From an uncultured Clostridiaceae bacterium (GTDB lineage Bacteria; Bacillota; Clostridia; TANB77; CAG-508), in the NCBI GenBank assembly GCA_958402495.1, contig CATXTS010000048.1:1-12792 (forward strand): a stretch of 12,792 nt of DNA. Direction: 5' to 3'. Under the pieces are notes generated by a model. That model saw nothing but the letters and a program-made list of their open reading frames with translations, did not search any database and was not told the origin of the DNA. Below are positions 1 through 6,331 of the stretch, piece after piece (position 1 is the stretch's first letter; each line of letters opens with the position of its first letter). Made by a program: the position numbers and the translations under genes.

Positions 1-414
1 TCCAAATATAGAAATGTAAAAGCGATTATTTCTTGGTTTGGTGCTTTAGATTTTAATGTGTTAAAAATAGATAATTTACTTTCTGAAAAGAATAGACAAA
101 TTGCTAATGAAAAAGGATTTTGTACAACCATTAGTGGTTTGGGCAATGAATTTAGACTTTGTAAAAAGCTATTTGATGAAATTGACTCTAAGATACCATA
201 TAAAAACTTAATGAAACTAGATATACCAATCTTATTGGTTCATGGAACAGTAGATAGGTGGATTGCGTATCAAGAATCAGAAAGAATTGCTAAATTGTGT
301 AAAAAAGCAACATTAACATTAATAGAAGGAGGAGATCATTCTTTTTCTAATTCAGAAGAGGCTATGCTTTCTGCTGTAGAAAAGACGATAAATTTTGTAA
401 AAGAATGCTGTTAG
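1..414 (+). CDS. Alpha/beta hydrolase, C-terminal part (cut by window start)
   Basis: The reading frame is open from the first base, so the gene starts outside the window; the GTG at 58 is only an internal codon. The 137 visible residues are the second half of an alpha/beta-hydrolase fold. A strand followed by VHGTVDRWI carries the likely catalytic Asp, and GGDHSF near the end carries the catalytic His. The spacing and the I-P-I-L-L-V-H-G-x-x-D pattern are typical of the serine aminopeptidase/dienelactone-hydrolase-like group (S33-type or acyl-ester hydrolases). The nucleophile Ser elbow (GxSxG) must lie upstream and cannot be checked. No signal peptide can be judged. The stop is 30 bp before the chosen start of the next gene on the same strand, so the two are probably co-transcribed. 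The substrate cannot be told from this fragment. Confidence 0.8.
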   Translation, partial: SKYRNVKAIISWFGALDFNVLKIDNLLSEKNRQIANEKGFCTTISGLGNEFRLCKKLFDEIDSKIPYKNLMKLDIPILLVHGTVDRWIAYQESERIAKLCKKATLTLIEGGDHSFSNSEEAMLSAVEKTINFVKECC

Positions 415-444
415 ATGATAGGAAAGATAGAAAGGAAAGAAAGA

Positions 445-993
445 ATGGAAATAATAGTAACAAGGCATGGAGAAACGAACTGGAATGTGCAAAAAAGAAT
501 GCAAGGAAGGAGGGATATAGAATTAAATGATAGAGGAATAGGACAAGCCTATGAAACGAGAGAAAAAATAAAGGACGAAAATATAGATTTAATCATATGT
601 TCACCATTAAAAAGAGCAAAGCAAACAGCTGAAATAATTAATATAAATAGAAATATTCCTATTCTTTATGATGAAAGAATAATAGAAATTGATTATGGAG
701 AGAATGAGGGAAAACTACATGATGAATTTGACTATGATGGATTCTGGAATATAGTAAATACACATGAATATAAAAATGCAGAGAATATCCAAGAGTTTAT
801 AAAAAGAATCTATAATTTCTTGGAAGAACTAAAAAATTTTAAGGAAGAAAATATTTTACTTGTTACACATAATGGAGTGTGTAGAGCTATTCATACATTT
901 TTCTTTGGTATTCCAGAAGATAAGAATATAATTAAGTTAGGAATTAAAAATTGTGAAGTAGTTAAATATAACATTTCTGGTAATAGAATGTAA
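445..993 (+). CDS. Histidine phosphatase family protein (phosphoglycerate mutase-like)
   Basis: Soluble 182-residue protein of the histidine phosphatase superfamily. The phosphate-accepting signature TRHGETNWN stands at the N-terminus, followed by a Q-G-R loop. The later THNGVCR supplies the second catalytic His, and the CSPLKRAKQTAE motif is typical of the family. Members include cofactor-dependent phosphoglycerate mutase, alpha-ribazole phosphatase and broad-specificity phosphatases. At about 180 residues it is shorter than true dPGM (about 230-250), so a small-molecule phosphatase is more likely, but the substrate is not deducible. I chose the ATG at 445 because AAAGGA lies 8 bases upstream and the RHG motif then sits at the usual distance from the N-terminus. 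An in-frame ATG at 415 abuts the previous stop codon but has no ribosome-binding site. The gene is followed by a clear hairpin terminator. Confidence 0.87.
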   Translation: MEIIVTRHGETNWNVQKRMQGRRDIELNDRGIGQAYETREKIKDENIDLIICSPLKRAKQTAEIININRNIPILYDERIIEIDYGENEGKLHDEFDYDGFWNIVNTHEYKNAENIQEFIKRIYNFLEELKNFKEENILLVTHNGVCRAIHTFFFGIPEDKNIIKLGIKNCEVVKYNISGNRM

Positions 994-1015
994 ATGTAAA
1001 AAATAAGATATAGAG

Positions 1016-1048
1016 AAAAAAGAAGCCTTTAGAAATGGCTTCTTTTTG
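1016..1048 (+). terminator. Rho-independent terminator after the phosphatase gene
   Basis: AGAAGCC (1021-1027) pairs perfectly with GGCTTCT (1037-1043) around a 9-base loop. The stem is lengthened by an A-run pairing with the T-run that follows (T 1043-1047). The shape is a classic intrinsic terminator on the plus strand. It separates the phosphatase transcript from gpr. Confidence 0.8.
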
Positions 1049-1077
1049 TATATTTTAAAATAATTGCGTAAATACTA
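1048..1077 (+). promoter_or_regulatory. Candidate sigma-G/F (forespore) promoter for gpr
   Basis: GTATA (1048-1052), 18 bases, then AATACTA (1071-1077). The forespore sigma-G consensus in Bacillus is GHATR, about 18 bases, CATnnTA; only the first C of the -10 is missing here. No good sigma-A promoter is seen in the same gap. gpr is a forespore gene in all spore formers studied. The -35 begins exactly where the preceding terminator's T-run ends. This is inference from pattern and context. Confidence 0.45.
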
Positions 1078-1107
1078 AAGAAAAAAGAAAAAAGGAGCAA
1101 AAAGAAT

Positions 1108-2043
1108 ATGTATAATTATAGAACAGATTTGGCTGATGAAAGAAGAGATTTGTATAGAAAGGCAAACCATGTAGCAGAAGAAGTAGAAGGAATAGAGACG
1201 ACAGAAGAACAAATAAGTGATAAAGTAAAAGTAACAAGAGTTAAGATAACCAATGAACAAGGAGAACAAGCCATTGGAAAAGTAAAAGGAAATTATATTA
1301 CGATAGATATTAAGAAAATGAATGTAATCTCAGAAGAAGAGATTGAACTGGCTGCCGAAACGTTAGCAAAAGAGATGAAGAGTCTAATAGAACAAAACAT
1401 ACAACCAAAAGAAGATATTTTAATAGTAGGGTTAGGAAATTCAGATGTGACACCAGATGCTTTAGGACCTAAAGTGATTAAAGATATCGATATCACTAGA
1501 CATATAATCCAATATTTACCACAATATATTGATGAAAATGCAAGGCCGGTTAGTGCTATTGCACCAGGTGTACTAGGAACTACTGGAATTGAAACAGTGG
1601 AAATTATCAAGGGAGTAGTCGAAAATGTAAAACCTAAACTGTTAATTGTAATTGATGCTTTAGCTTCTAGAAGTATTGAAAGAATTAGTAGTACTGTACA
1701 ATTATCTGACACAGGGATAGTACCTGGAGGTGGCGTAGGAAATACTAGAAAGGAAATTACAAAAAATACGTTAGGTATTCCGGTTATTGCCGTAGGTATT
1801 CCTACTGTTGTGGAGACAGCTGTGGTAGTAAATGATGCATTAGATTTATTGATAGAAAAACTACAAGAAGAGGCTAGGTCTAATGCATTTTTGAACCAAT
1901 TAAAGGAAGAAGATAATTATCAAGATATTAAAGAGGCACTTCTTCCAAAAGATTATAATTTGATTGTAACTCCAAAAGAGATAGACCAATTAATTATGAA
2001 TATGTCCTCTGTAGTAGCCAGAGGAATTAATAAGAGCTTATAA
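1108..2043 (+). CDS. gpr: Germination protease GPR (SASP-degrading)
   Basis: GPR is an aspartic-type endoprotease of family A25. It is made as a zymogen in the forespore and degrades the small acid-soluble DNA-binding proteins at germination. This copy has 311 residues. RTDLADE at residues 5-11 matches the mature N-terminus of the family. NSDVTPDALGP carries D117 and LLIVIDALASRS carries D183; their 66-residue spacing is the same as between the catalytic D127 and D193 of the Bacillus megaterium enzyme, as I recall it. The glycine-rich IVPGGGVGNTR segment (near 205-215) is also typical. The ATG at 1108 follows AAAGGAG by 10 bases. Only four residues precede RTDLA, so the propeptide is very short compared with about 15 residues in Bacillus. 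The usual neighbour spoIIP is absent; instead traX converges from the other side. This gene marks the organism as a spore former. Confidence 0.95.
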   Translation: MYNYRTDLADERRDLYRKANHVAEEVEGIETTEEQISDKVKVTRVKITNEQGEQAIGKVKGNYITIDIKKMNVISEEEIELAAETLAKEMKSLIEQNIQPKEDILIVGLGNSDVTPDALGPKVIKDIDITRHIIQYLPQYIDENARPVSAIAPGVLGTTGIETVEIIKGVVENVKPKLLIVIDALASRSIERISSTVQLSDTGIVPGGGVGNTRKEITKNTLGIPVIAVGIPTVVETAVVVNDALDLLIEKLQEEARSNAFLNQLKEEDNYQDIKEALLPKDYNLIVTPKEIDQLIMNMSSVVARGINKSL

Positions 2044-2044
2044 A

Positions 2045-2725
2045 TTAGATAAAGGTGTGTAATAAAAACAAAATAAGTAGATGTGCTGGATAAAAAATGT
2101 AAAATAGATATTTGCTCTTAGGTCCTTCTTTTTGGTTATAAAATAGAATAAAAACAAGAGAAAGACAAACAAATAAGCTGCAACATAGATAATGTCCGAT
2201 AAACTGTGGAGTCTTTATCATTTCGGGCAAGTACTTGGCTAGAGTTAGTAGGATAGTGACTATGGATAATTTTATTTTCTTATCCTGAAAAATATAGAAA
2301 CAAAAGATAAGCAAAACACCAAAAGCACCATAGTCTACATGGATAAAATAACCTAAAATCGCCAATAGAATAGCGCCTAAGTAACCTAGTAATTTGTGTT
2401 TACAAGTATCATAAATTAGCATAGTTAGTATGCCGAATAAAAAGGTAAAGAAAACATTGAAAGTCAATAGTGTTTCCCCTGTTTGAAAGGTAGATAAAAA
2501 CAACATAAAAGGAACCTGAGAAATACAAGCAAAAACAAAGAGTTTCAATATATATTTTTTTAGATTCTTGGTATGCTGATAGCCTTGCGTAATTTGGAAG
2601 GCAAATAATGGAAAAGAAATTCTTCCTATATAATTGAATGCTGAAAAATGTCCGATAAGACTATCACCAATGTGGTCAGATAACATAGTTAGCATTCCTA
2701 TCATTTTTAATAAAAAACTAGTCAT
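2045..2725 (-). CDS. TraX family integral membrane protein
   Basis: A 226-residue, very hydrophobic protein with about seven or eight predicted membrane segments. The N-terminus LLKMIGMLTMLSDHIG followed by IGRISFPLFAFQITQGY matches the TraX family (Pfam TraX). Its founding member is required for N-acetylation of F-pilin, while chromosomal Firmicute members are of unknown role and related to membrane acyltransferases. Nothing conjugative lies nearby, so a pilin substrate is unlikely. I chose the ATG at 2725 because ACAGGTGA lies just upstream; an in-frame GTG at 2734 sits inside that ribosome-binding site. The gene is convergent with gpr, leaving one base between the stop codons, and divergent from pgi. 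Confidence 0.8.
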   Translation of the reverse strand: MTSFLLKMIGMLTMLSDHIGDSLIGHFSAFNYIGRISFPLFAFQITQGYQHTKNLKKYILKLFVFACISQVPFMLFLSTFQTGETLLTFNVFFTFLFGILTMLIYDTCKHKLLGYLGAILLAILGYFIHVDYGAFGVLLIFCFYIFQDKKIKLSIVTILLTLAKYLPEMIKTPQFIGHYLCCSLFVCLSLVFILFYNQKEGPKSKYLFYIFYPAHLLILFLLHTFI

Positions 2726-2742
2726 ATTTTTCACCTGTCCAT

Positions 2743-2771
2743 ATTATCTATGAAAGGGACAAAAATTGCAA
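2743..2771 (-). promoter_or_regulatory. Candidate sigma-A promoter for the TraX gene
   Basis: On the minus strand, TTGCAA (2771-2766), 17 bases, then GATAAT (2748-2743). The -10 matches the consensus at five of six bases and the -35 at four. Transcription would start near 2736, giving a leader of only about 11 bases before the ATG at 2725. This is unusually short and lowers confidence. Confidence 0.4.
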
Positions 2772-2812
2772 GTAGTAAGTCTTATTTCCTTATGAAAAAT
2801 GAAAAAAAGCTA

Positions 2813-2841
2813 TTGCATAAACTTTTTAGTTGGTATAGAAT
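2813..2841 (+). promoter_or_regulatory. Candidate sigma-A promoter for pgi
   Basis: TTGCAT (2813-2818), 17 bases, then TAGAAT (2836-2841). The -10 matches five of six consensus bases and the -35 only three. It lies 35 bases before the pgi start codon, leaving room for a short leader with GAGGAGGA. Confidence 0.45.
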
Positions 2842-2875
2842 ATTTCATGGAACCAAACAAATGAGGAGGAACAAA

Positions 2876-4192
2876 ATGGCAAATATAAAAGTAGACTTGA
2901 AATATAGTGGAATAGATATGAAAACAATAATGACTTATGCAGAAAAAGTAGCACAGATTCATAAACAATTACAAGAACAAAAAGGAAGAAAAGAGGCTTT
3001 TTTAGGTTGGTTAGATTTACCAAGTCATATTGACCAAAAAGAATTAGATAAGATAAAAAAATGTGCAGAGAAAATTAGAAAAGATTCTGAAGTATTGGTA
3101 GTTATTGGTATTGGTGGCTCTTATTTAGGAGCTAGAGCAGTTATAGAAAGTTTAACACATACATTTTACAATTTATTACCAGCCAATCAAAGAAAGGCAC
3201 CACAGATTTTATATGTAGGTAATAATATAAGTGGAACGTATTTAAATGATTTAGTAGAGTTAATAGGGGATAGAGATGTTTCTATCAACGTGATTTCAAA
3301 ATCTGGAACAACTACAGAGCCAGCGATTGCTTTTCGTTTTTTTAGAGAGTTCTTAGAAAATAAATATGGTTTAAAAGAGGCAAGAAAAAGAATTTATGTA
3401 ACAACGGATAAAGCTAAGGGAGCATTAAAAACTTTAGCTAAAGCAGAAAGATATGAAACTTTTGTTATTCCAGATAATGTAGGTGGCAGATATTCTGTTC
3501 TAACACCAGTAGGTTTGCTACCAATTGCTACAGCAGGTATTTCTATTGATGAATTATTAGAAGGTGCTCGTTTTGCACAAGAAAGATATAACGAGCAGAA
3601 TTTAAAATATAATGATTGTTATCAATATGCAGTAGCTAGAAATATTTTATATGAAAAAGAAAAAAATATTGAGATATTAGTTACTTATGAACCTAAAATG
3701 CATTATATGATGGAATGGTGGAAGCAGTTATTTGGTGAAAGTGAAGGAAAAGATTTAAAAGGAATATATCCTTCTGGTGCAGAATTTACAACAGATTTAC
3801 ATTCTCTTGGTCAATATATACAAGAGGGAAGAAGAAATTTATTTGAGACAGTTTTAAGTGTAGAGAAAAATGAAGATACGCAAATGAAGATTCATGCAGA
3901 TGAAGACGATTTAGATGGGTTAAATTATATTGCTGATAAGAGTCTAGATTTTGTAAATAAAAAGGCTATGCAGGGGACGATAGAAGCCCATACACAAGGA
4001 GATGTTCCTAATATTATCATACATATGGAAAAATTAAATGCACAGACAATAGGGGAAGTTATTTATTTCTTTGAATTAGCATGTGCTATGTCTGGTAGTT
4101 TATTGGGGGTTAATCCATTTAATCAACCTGGTGTAGAAAAATATAAAACGAATATGTTTAGGTTACTAAAAAAGCCAGGATATGAAAAGTAG
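2876..4192 (+). CDS. pgi: Glucose-6-phosphate isomerase
   Basis: Cytoplasmic enzyme interconverting glucose-6-phosphate and fructose-6-phosphate in glycolysis and gluconeogenesis. It has 438 residues, close to the usual Firmicute length of about 450. Two SIS-type sugar-phosphate subdomains are visible: VIGIGGSYLGARAVIE (residues 76-91) and VISKSGTTTEPAIAFR (139-154). The family signature GESEGK (287-292) carries the catalytic Glu, DLHSLGQY (307-314) carries the His, and QPGVEKYK (417-424) the C-terminal Lys. I chose the ATG at 2876: it has GAGGAGGA five bases upstream and gives the family N-terminus. An in-frame extension back to 2750 would add 42 residues with no homology-like features and would cross the promoter. 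An acetyltransferase gene follows 12 bases downstream in the same operon. Confidence 0.95.
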   Translation: MANIKVDLKYSGIDMKTIMTYAEKVAQIHKQLQEQKGRKEAFLGWLDLPSHIDQKELDKIKKCAEKIRKDSEVLVVIGIGGSYLGARAVIESLTHTFYNLLPANQRKAPQILYVGNNISGTYLNDLVELIGDRDVSINVISKSGTTTEPAIAFRFFREFLENKYGLKEARKRIYVTTDKAKGALKTLAKAERYETFVIPDNVGGRYSVLTPVGLLPIATAGISIDELLEGARFAQERYNEQNLKYNDCYQYAVARNILYEKEKNIEILVTYEPKMHYMMEWWKQLFGESEGKDLKGIYPSGAEFTTDLHSLGQYIQEGRRNLFETVLSVEKNEDTQMKIHADEDDLDGLNYIADKSLDFVNKKAMQGTIEAHTQGDVPNIIIHMEKLNAQTIGEVIYFFELACAMSGSLLGVNPFNQPGVEKYKTNMFRLLKKPGYEK

Positions 4193-4204
4193 GAGAAAAG
4201 GAAT

Positions 4205-4756
4205 ATGCAAGAACAAGAGAAAATGCTAAATGGAGATTGGTATTTTGGCTTTGATGAAGAATTGGTTAGCCAAAGGGAACAAGCAAAAGATTTATGTTTT
4301 TTGTTTAATCAAACTAGGCCTTCAGATAGAAATAAAAGATTAGAAATTTTAAAACAATTAATTGGTAACCTAGGAGAAAATAGTTGGATAGAGTCTGATT
4401 TTTATTGTGATTATGGGAGTCATATTACTATTGGTGATAATTTTTATGCCAATCATCATTGCATTATTTTAGACCCAGCACCTGTAACAATAGGCAATCA
4501 AGTACTATTAGGACCTAATGTAGGATTATATACGGCAGGTCATCCTTTAGATAAGCAAGCTAGAGCCAAAGGGTATGAGTATGCAAAACCAATTTCTATA
4601 GGAAATGATGTGTGGATTGGTGGCAATGTTTGTATAATGGGTGGTGTTACAATAGGAAGTCATGTAGTAATAGGGGCTGGTAGTGTTGTAACAAAAAGTA
4701 TTCCAGATAATGTACTAGCCTATGGAAATCCTTGTAAAGTAATGAAAAAGATATAA
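4205..4756 (+). CDS. maa: Maltose/galactoside O-acetyltransferase-like protein (LacA/Maa family)
   Basis: Cytoplasmic acetyl-CoA-dependent sugar O-acetyltransferase of 183 residues, a typical length for the Maa/LacA/NodL family. The N-terminal segment with MLNGDWYFGFDEEL is the Mac domain. From about residue 73 hexapeptide repeats begin (ITIGDN, VTIGNQ, ISIGND, VWIGGN, VTIGSH) and form a left-handed beta-helix. AGHPLD contains the probable catalytic His113. The C-terminal AYGNPCKVMKKI is typical. Such enzymes acetylate maltose, glucose or other sugars at the C6 hydroxyl; the exact acceptor is unknown. The gene begins 12 bases after pgi with AGGAG and AAAGG upstream, so it is probably co-transcribed. 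ATG at 4205 is taken; a second ATG at 4223 would start at MLNGDW, as in some relatives. The stop codon lies inside the terminator stem. Confidence 0.88.
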   Translation: MQEQEKMLNGDWYFGFDEELVSQREQAKDLCFLFNQTRPSDRNKRLEILKQLIGNLGENSWIESDFYCDYGSHITIGDNFYANHHCIILDPAPVTIGNQVLLGPNVGLYTAGHPLDKQARAKGYEYAKPISIGNDVWIGGNVCIMGGVTIGSHVVIGAGSVVTKSIPDNVLAYGNPCKVMKKI

Positions 4757-4790
4757 AAGAAAAAGAGAAAATTCTATCTCTTTTTCTTTT
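4755..4790. terminator. Bidirectional terminator between convergent operons
   Basis: A perfect 14-bp stem, AAAAGAAAAAGAGA (4755-4768) with TCTCTTTTTCTTTT (4777-4790), around an 8-base loop. The T-rich right arm serves plus-strand transcripts (pgi operon) and the A-rich left arm serves minus-strand transcripts (sigma/anti-sigma operon). It sits 7 bases from the anti-sigma stop codon and overlaps the acetyltransferase stop codon. Confidence 0.75.
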
Positions 4791-4797
4791 AAGTCTT

Positions 4798-5448
4798 TTA
4801 ATGGGATAAAAATTGGGAAAAGAATAAAGTATAAGGATTTGTATGTATATTAGTTTGCGTAGAACTTATATAAGAGAGCAAACTCAACTCTTTTAAAATG
4901 TTATCTATAGCACTTGTATGAATGGAAATGGTATAGTAAGCAGATAAAGGATTATTTTCTTGATTATAAGATTCTAATAGATTATCTGCTTTTCCATTGT
5001 ATTTTTCTTTCAGAGATTGTAAAGCTTCTGCTTTTGAATGATAGGTGATTTGTGCTTTTGAATCTTGTGATAAAACAATAGATTTTAGTTCTTCTTGCTG
5101 CTCCGAGGTTATGGTATCTTGTAAAAAAATTTGCATGTAAGAAGATTGTTGTTTATAATAGCTAAATACAATTAGATTAAAAATAACAAATAGGATAAGG
5201 AAAAAAGCTAGGATAATTAATAGAACCGTTTTCTTTTTATTTTTATAGCGTATATTTTTTAAGTAGTCAATTTGTTTATTTTCAACAATTTTATCCAAAG
5301 AACTATCTTTTTGAATCTCCTGCCATGCTTGTATACAATAGCAGCAATGTTTTAAATGTTCTTCTACTAATTGATTAGAACTAGCATGAAGAACATGGTC
5401 TTGATAACCCAATAATAAATCTTGAACAATGTCACATTCTTTCTTCAT
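4798..5448 (-). CDS. Zinc-finger transmembrane anti-sigma factor with FtsX-ECD-like outer domain
   Basis: A 216-residue single-pass membrane protein. Residues 1-45 form a zinc-binding anti-sigma (ZAS) domain with H31-x3-C35-x2-C38, the signature used to hold ECF sigma factors. Basic residues near 64-73 lead into one membrane segment (about 74-98, LLIILAFFLILFVIFNL), so the N-terminus is inside. The outer part (about 104-196) resembles the extracellular domain of the division protein FtsX: MQIFLQDTITSEQ, then YHSKAEALQSLKEKY, then a Leu-rich turn with ENNPLSAYY, then a closing helix-strand. FtsX itself has four membrane segments, which this protein lacks. It starts inside the sigma gene (17-bp overlap) with AGAGGAG seven bases upstream, so translation is coupled. 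The anti-sigma call is strong; the FtsX resemblance is my pattern reading and untested. Confidence 0.82.
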   Translation of the reverse strand: MKKECDIVQDLLLGYQDHVLHASSNQLVEEHLKHCCYCIQAWQEIQKDSSLDKIVENKQIDYLKNIRYKNKKKTVLLIILAFFLILFVIFNLIVFSYYKQQSSYMQIFLQDTITSEQQEELKSIVLSQDSKAQITYHSKAEALQSLKEKYNGKADNLLESYNQENNPLSAYYTISIHTSAIDNILKELSLLSYISSTQTNIHTNPYTLFFSQFLSH

Positions 5449-5929
5449 TTTCTAACTCCTCTCTTATTTTTTTTCGACCTCTAAAATAGGTGACTCTTGC
5501 CCAATTAGAAGTTTTTCCTATAATTTCTGCAATTTGTGTATAGGAAAAATTTCCTAACAATCGTAAATACATCACAGTTTTAGTTTCTTCATCCAAATTT
5601 TGCATCATTTTTAAGAGTTCTACAACTTGAGATTGCATACAAAATATCTCTTCTAAATTTTGGTTGGAAGGAATTAAAGGAATATCTTCTAAAGGAACTG
5701 ATTGAACTCTTTTCTGCTTTCGCAAACGTTGATACCAGATATATTTGGCAATCTGACACAGCCATACGGAGACTTTACATTCTCCTTTAAATTTGTGAAT
5801 ATCGCGTATAGCGACTTCAAAAGTTTCTTGAACAATTTCTTCTGCAATGTCTGCTTTATGTGTGAGGAAGAGTACATATTGATAGATAGTTTGAGCATGT
5901 AGCTTATATATTTCTTCTATATCTGGCAT
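5432..5929 (-). CDS. ECF-like sigma-70 family RNA polymerase sigma factor
   Basis: A 165-residue two-domain sigma factor. Region 2 spans about residues 5-75 (KADIAEEIVQETFEVAI, then WLCQIAKYIWYQRLRKQK), covering core binding and -10 recognition. Region 4 spans about 105-160, with a helix-turn-helix in GNFSYTQIAEIIGKTSNWARVTYFRGRKKIREEL. No region 1 or 3 is present, as in ECF factors. I chose the ATG at 5929, which has AAAGGAGG seven bases upstream; a GTG at 5947 lies in front of that site and would encode it. The gene overlaps the anti-sigma gene by 17 bp. The operon ends at the hairpin 4755-4790. Target genes are unknown; autoregulation is common in this family, but no clear ECF-type promoter was found. 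Confidence 0.88.
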   Translation of the reverse strand: MPDIEEIYKLHAQTIYQYVLFLTHKADIAEEIVQETFEVAIRDIHKFKGECKVSVWLCQIAKYIWYQRLRKQKRVQSVPLEDIPLIPSNQNLEEIFCMQSQVVELLKMMQNLDEETKTVMYLRLLGNFSYTQIAEIIGKTSNWARVTYFRGRKKIREELENEERM

Positions 5930-5996
5930 GAAATAACCTCCTTTCACAATATAGGTGTATATAATTTTAAAAATGTTACAAAAAAATAGTTTTTTT

Positions 5997-6026
5997 TATT
6001 CTATTATAGAAAGCAATAATAGAATA
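5997..6026. repeat. Perfect inverted repeat upstream of the sigma-factor gene
   Basis: TATTCTATTAT (5997-6007) and ATAATAGAATA (6016-6026) are perfect 11-base inverted arms around an 8-base spacer. It lies 68 bases before the sigma start codon. On the minus strand, one arm contains a consensus TATAAT (6008-6003), so it may overlap the operon's promoter, although no good -35 is seen. It could be an operator or simply an AT-rich hairpin. Confidence 0.6.
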
Positions 6027-6057
6027 TTTTAGTTACATAAAAAAATTAATAATAAAT

Positions 6058-6100
6058 AAAAAACGTTATATTCACTATTTTTAGTAATACAACGTTTTTT
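6058..6100 (-). terminator. Terminator of the tRNA-Leu(CAA) transcript
   Basis: Read on the minus strand, AAAAAACGTTGTATT pairs with AATATAACGTTTTTT, with one G-U pair and an inner stem closing on an A-rich loop. The stem is followed by a run of T. It lies 14 bases past the end of the tRNA gene. In the plus-strand reading the G-U pair becomes an A-C mismatch, which favours minus-strand use. Confidence 0.75.
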
Positions 6101-6114
6101 CTTAATTTTACTTT

Positions 6115-6196
6115 TGGTACCGATGGTGGGACTTGAACCCACATGGTTTCCCGCCGCATTTTGAGTGCGGTGCGTCTGCCATTCCGCCACATCGGC
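6115..6196 (-). tRNA. tRNA-Leu(CAA)
   Basis: An 82-base class II tRNA on the minus strand. The acceptor stem GCCGATG pairs with CATCGGT (first pair G-U), followed by A and an encoded CCA. The anticodon arm is CCGCA-CTCAAAA-TGCGG, giving anticodon CAA, which reads UUG. The T arm is GTGGG-TTCAAGT-CCCAC, and a leucine-type long variable arm is present (GG-gaaa-CC core). Confidence 0.95.
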
Positions 6197-6227
6197 ATAA
6201 ATTTGTATACATTTAAGATACTTAAAT

Positions 6228-6256
6228 ATCATAGCAGAAAAATATAAAATAAGCAA
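6228..6256 (-). promoter_or_regulatory. Promoter of tRNA-Leu(CAA)
   Basis: On the minus strand, TTGCTT (6256-6251), 17 bases, then TATGAT (6233-6228), preceded by TGC, which makes an extended -10. The tRNA begins 31 bases after the -10. Spacing and match are good for sigma-A. Confidence 0.7.
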
Positions 6257-6284
6257 GTATAAATCCTAATTTTTTCATAAAAAA

Positions 6285-6313
6285 TAGACAATCGGAAACA
6301 ATACTGATATAAT
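6285..6313 (+). promoter_or_regulatory. Sigma-A promoter of the copA-copZ unit
   Basis: TAGACA (6285-6290), 17 bases, then TATAAT (6308-6313), with TGA directly before the -10 (extended -10). This is the best promoter match upstream of copA. Start of transcription would fall near 6320, so the 50-bp repeat at 6332 lies wholly in the mRNA leader. No recognisable CopY or GC-rich CsoR operator overlaps it. Confidence 0.7.
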
Positions 6314-6331
6314 AAGCAAAGAAAAAGCAGA

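Noticed and set aside
415..444. ATG at 415 as start of the histidine phosphatase, directly after the previous stop codon.
   Set aside because: No ribosome-binding site; the ATG at 445 has AAAGGA at good spacing and places the RHG motif at the normal distance from the N-terminus.
1055..1712. Minus-strand ORFs opposite gpr and its upstream region.
   Set aside because: Low-complexity Leu/Phe/Ser-rich translations that mirror purine-rich coding DNA; gpr on the plus strand is certain.
2750..2875. In-frame extension of pgi by 42 residues to position 2750.
   Set aside because: It overlaps the predicted promoter, has no ribosome-binding site at its start and does not look like a PGI N-terminus; GAGGAGGA decides for 2876.
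5975..6037. Two minus-strand TGTAAC motifs (6037-6032 and 5980-5975) as ECF -35 elements for autoregulation.
   Set aside because: AAC-type -35 elements need a matching -10 about 16-17 bases on; no shared -10 follows the two copies, so they may be chance in AT-rich DNA.
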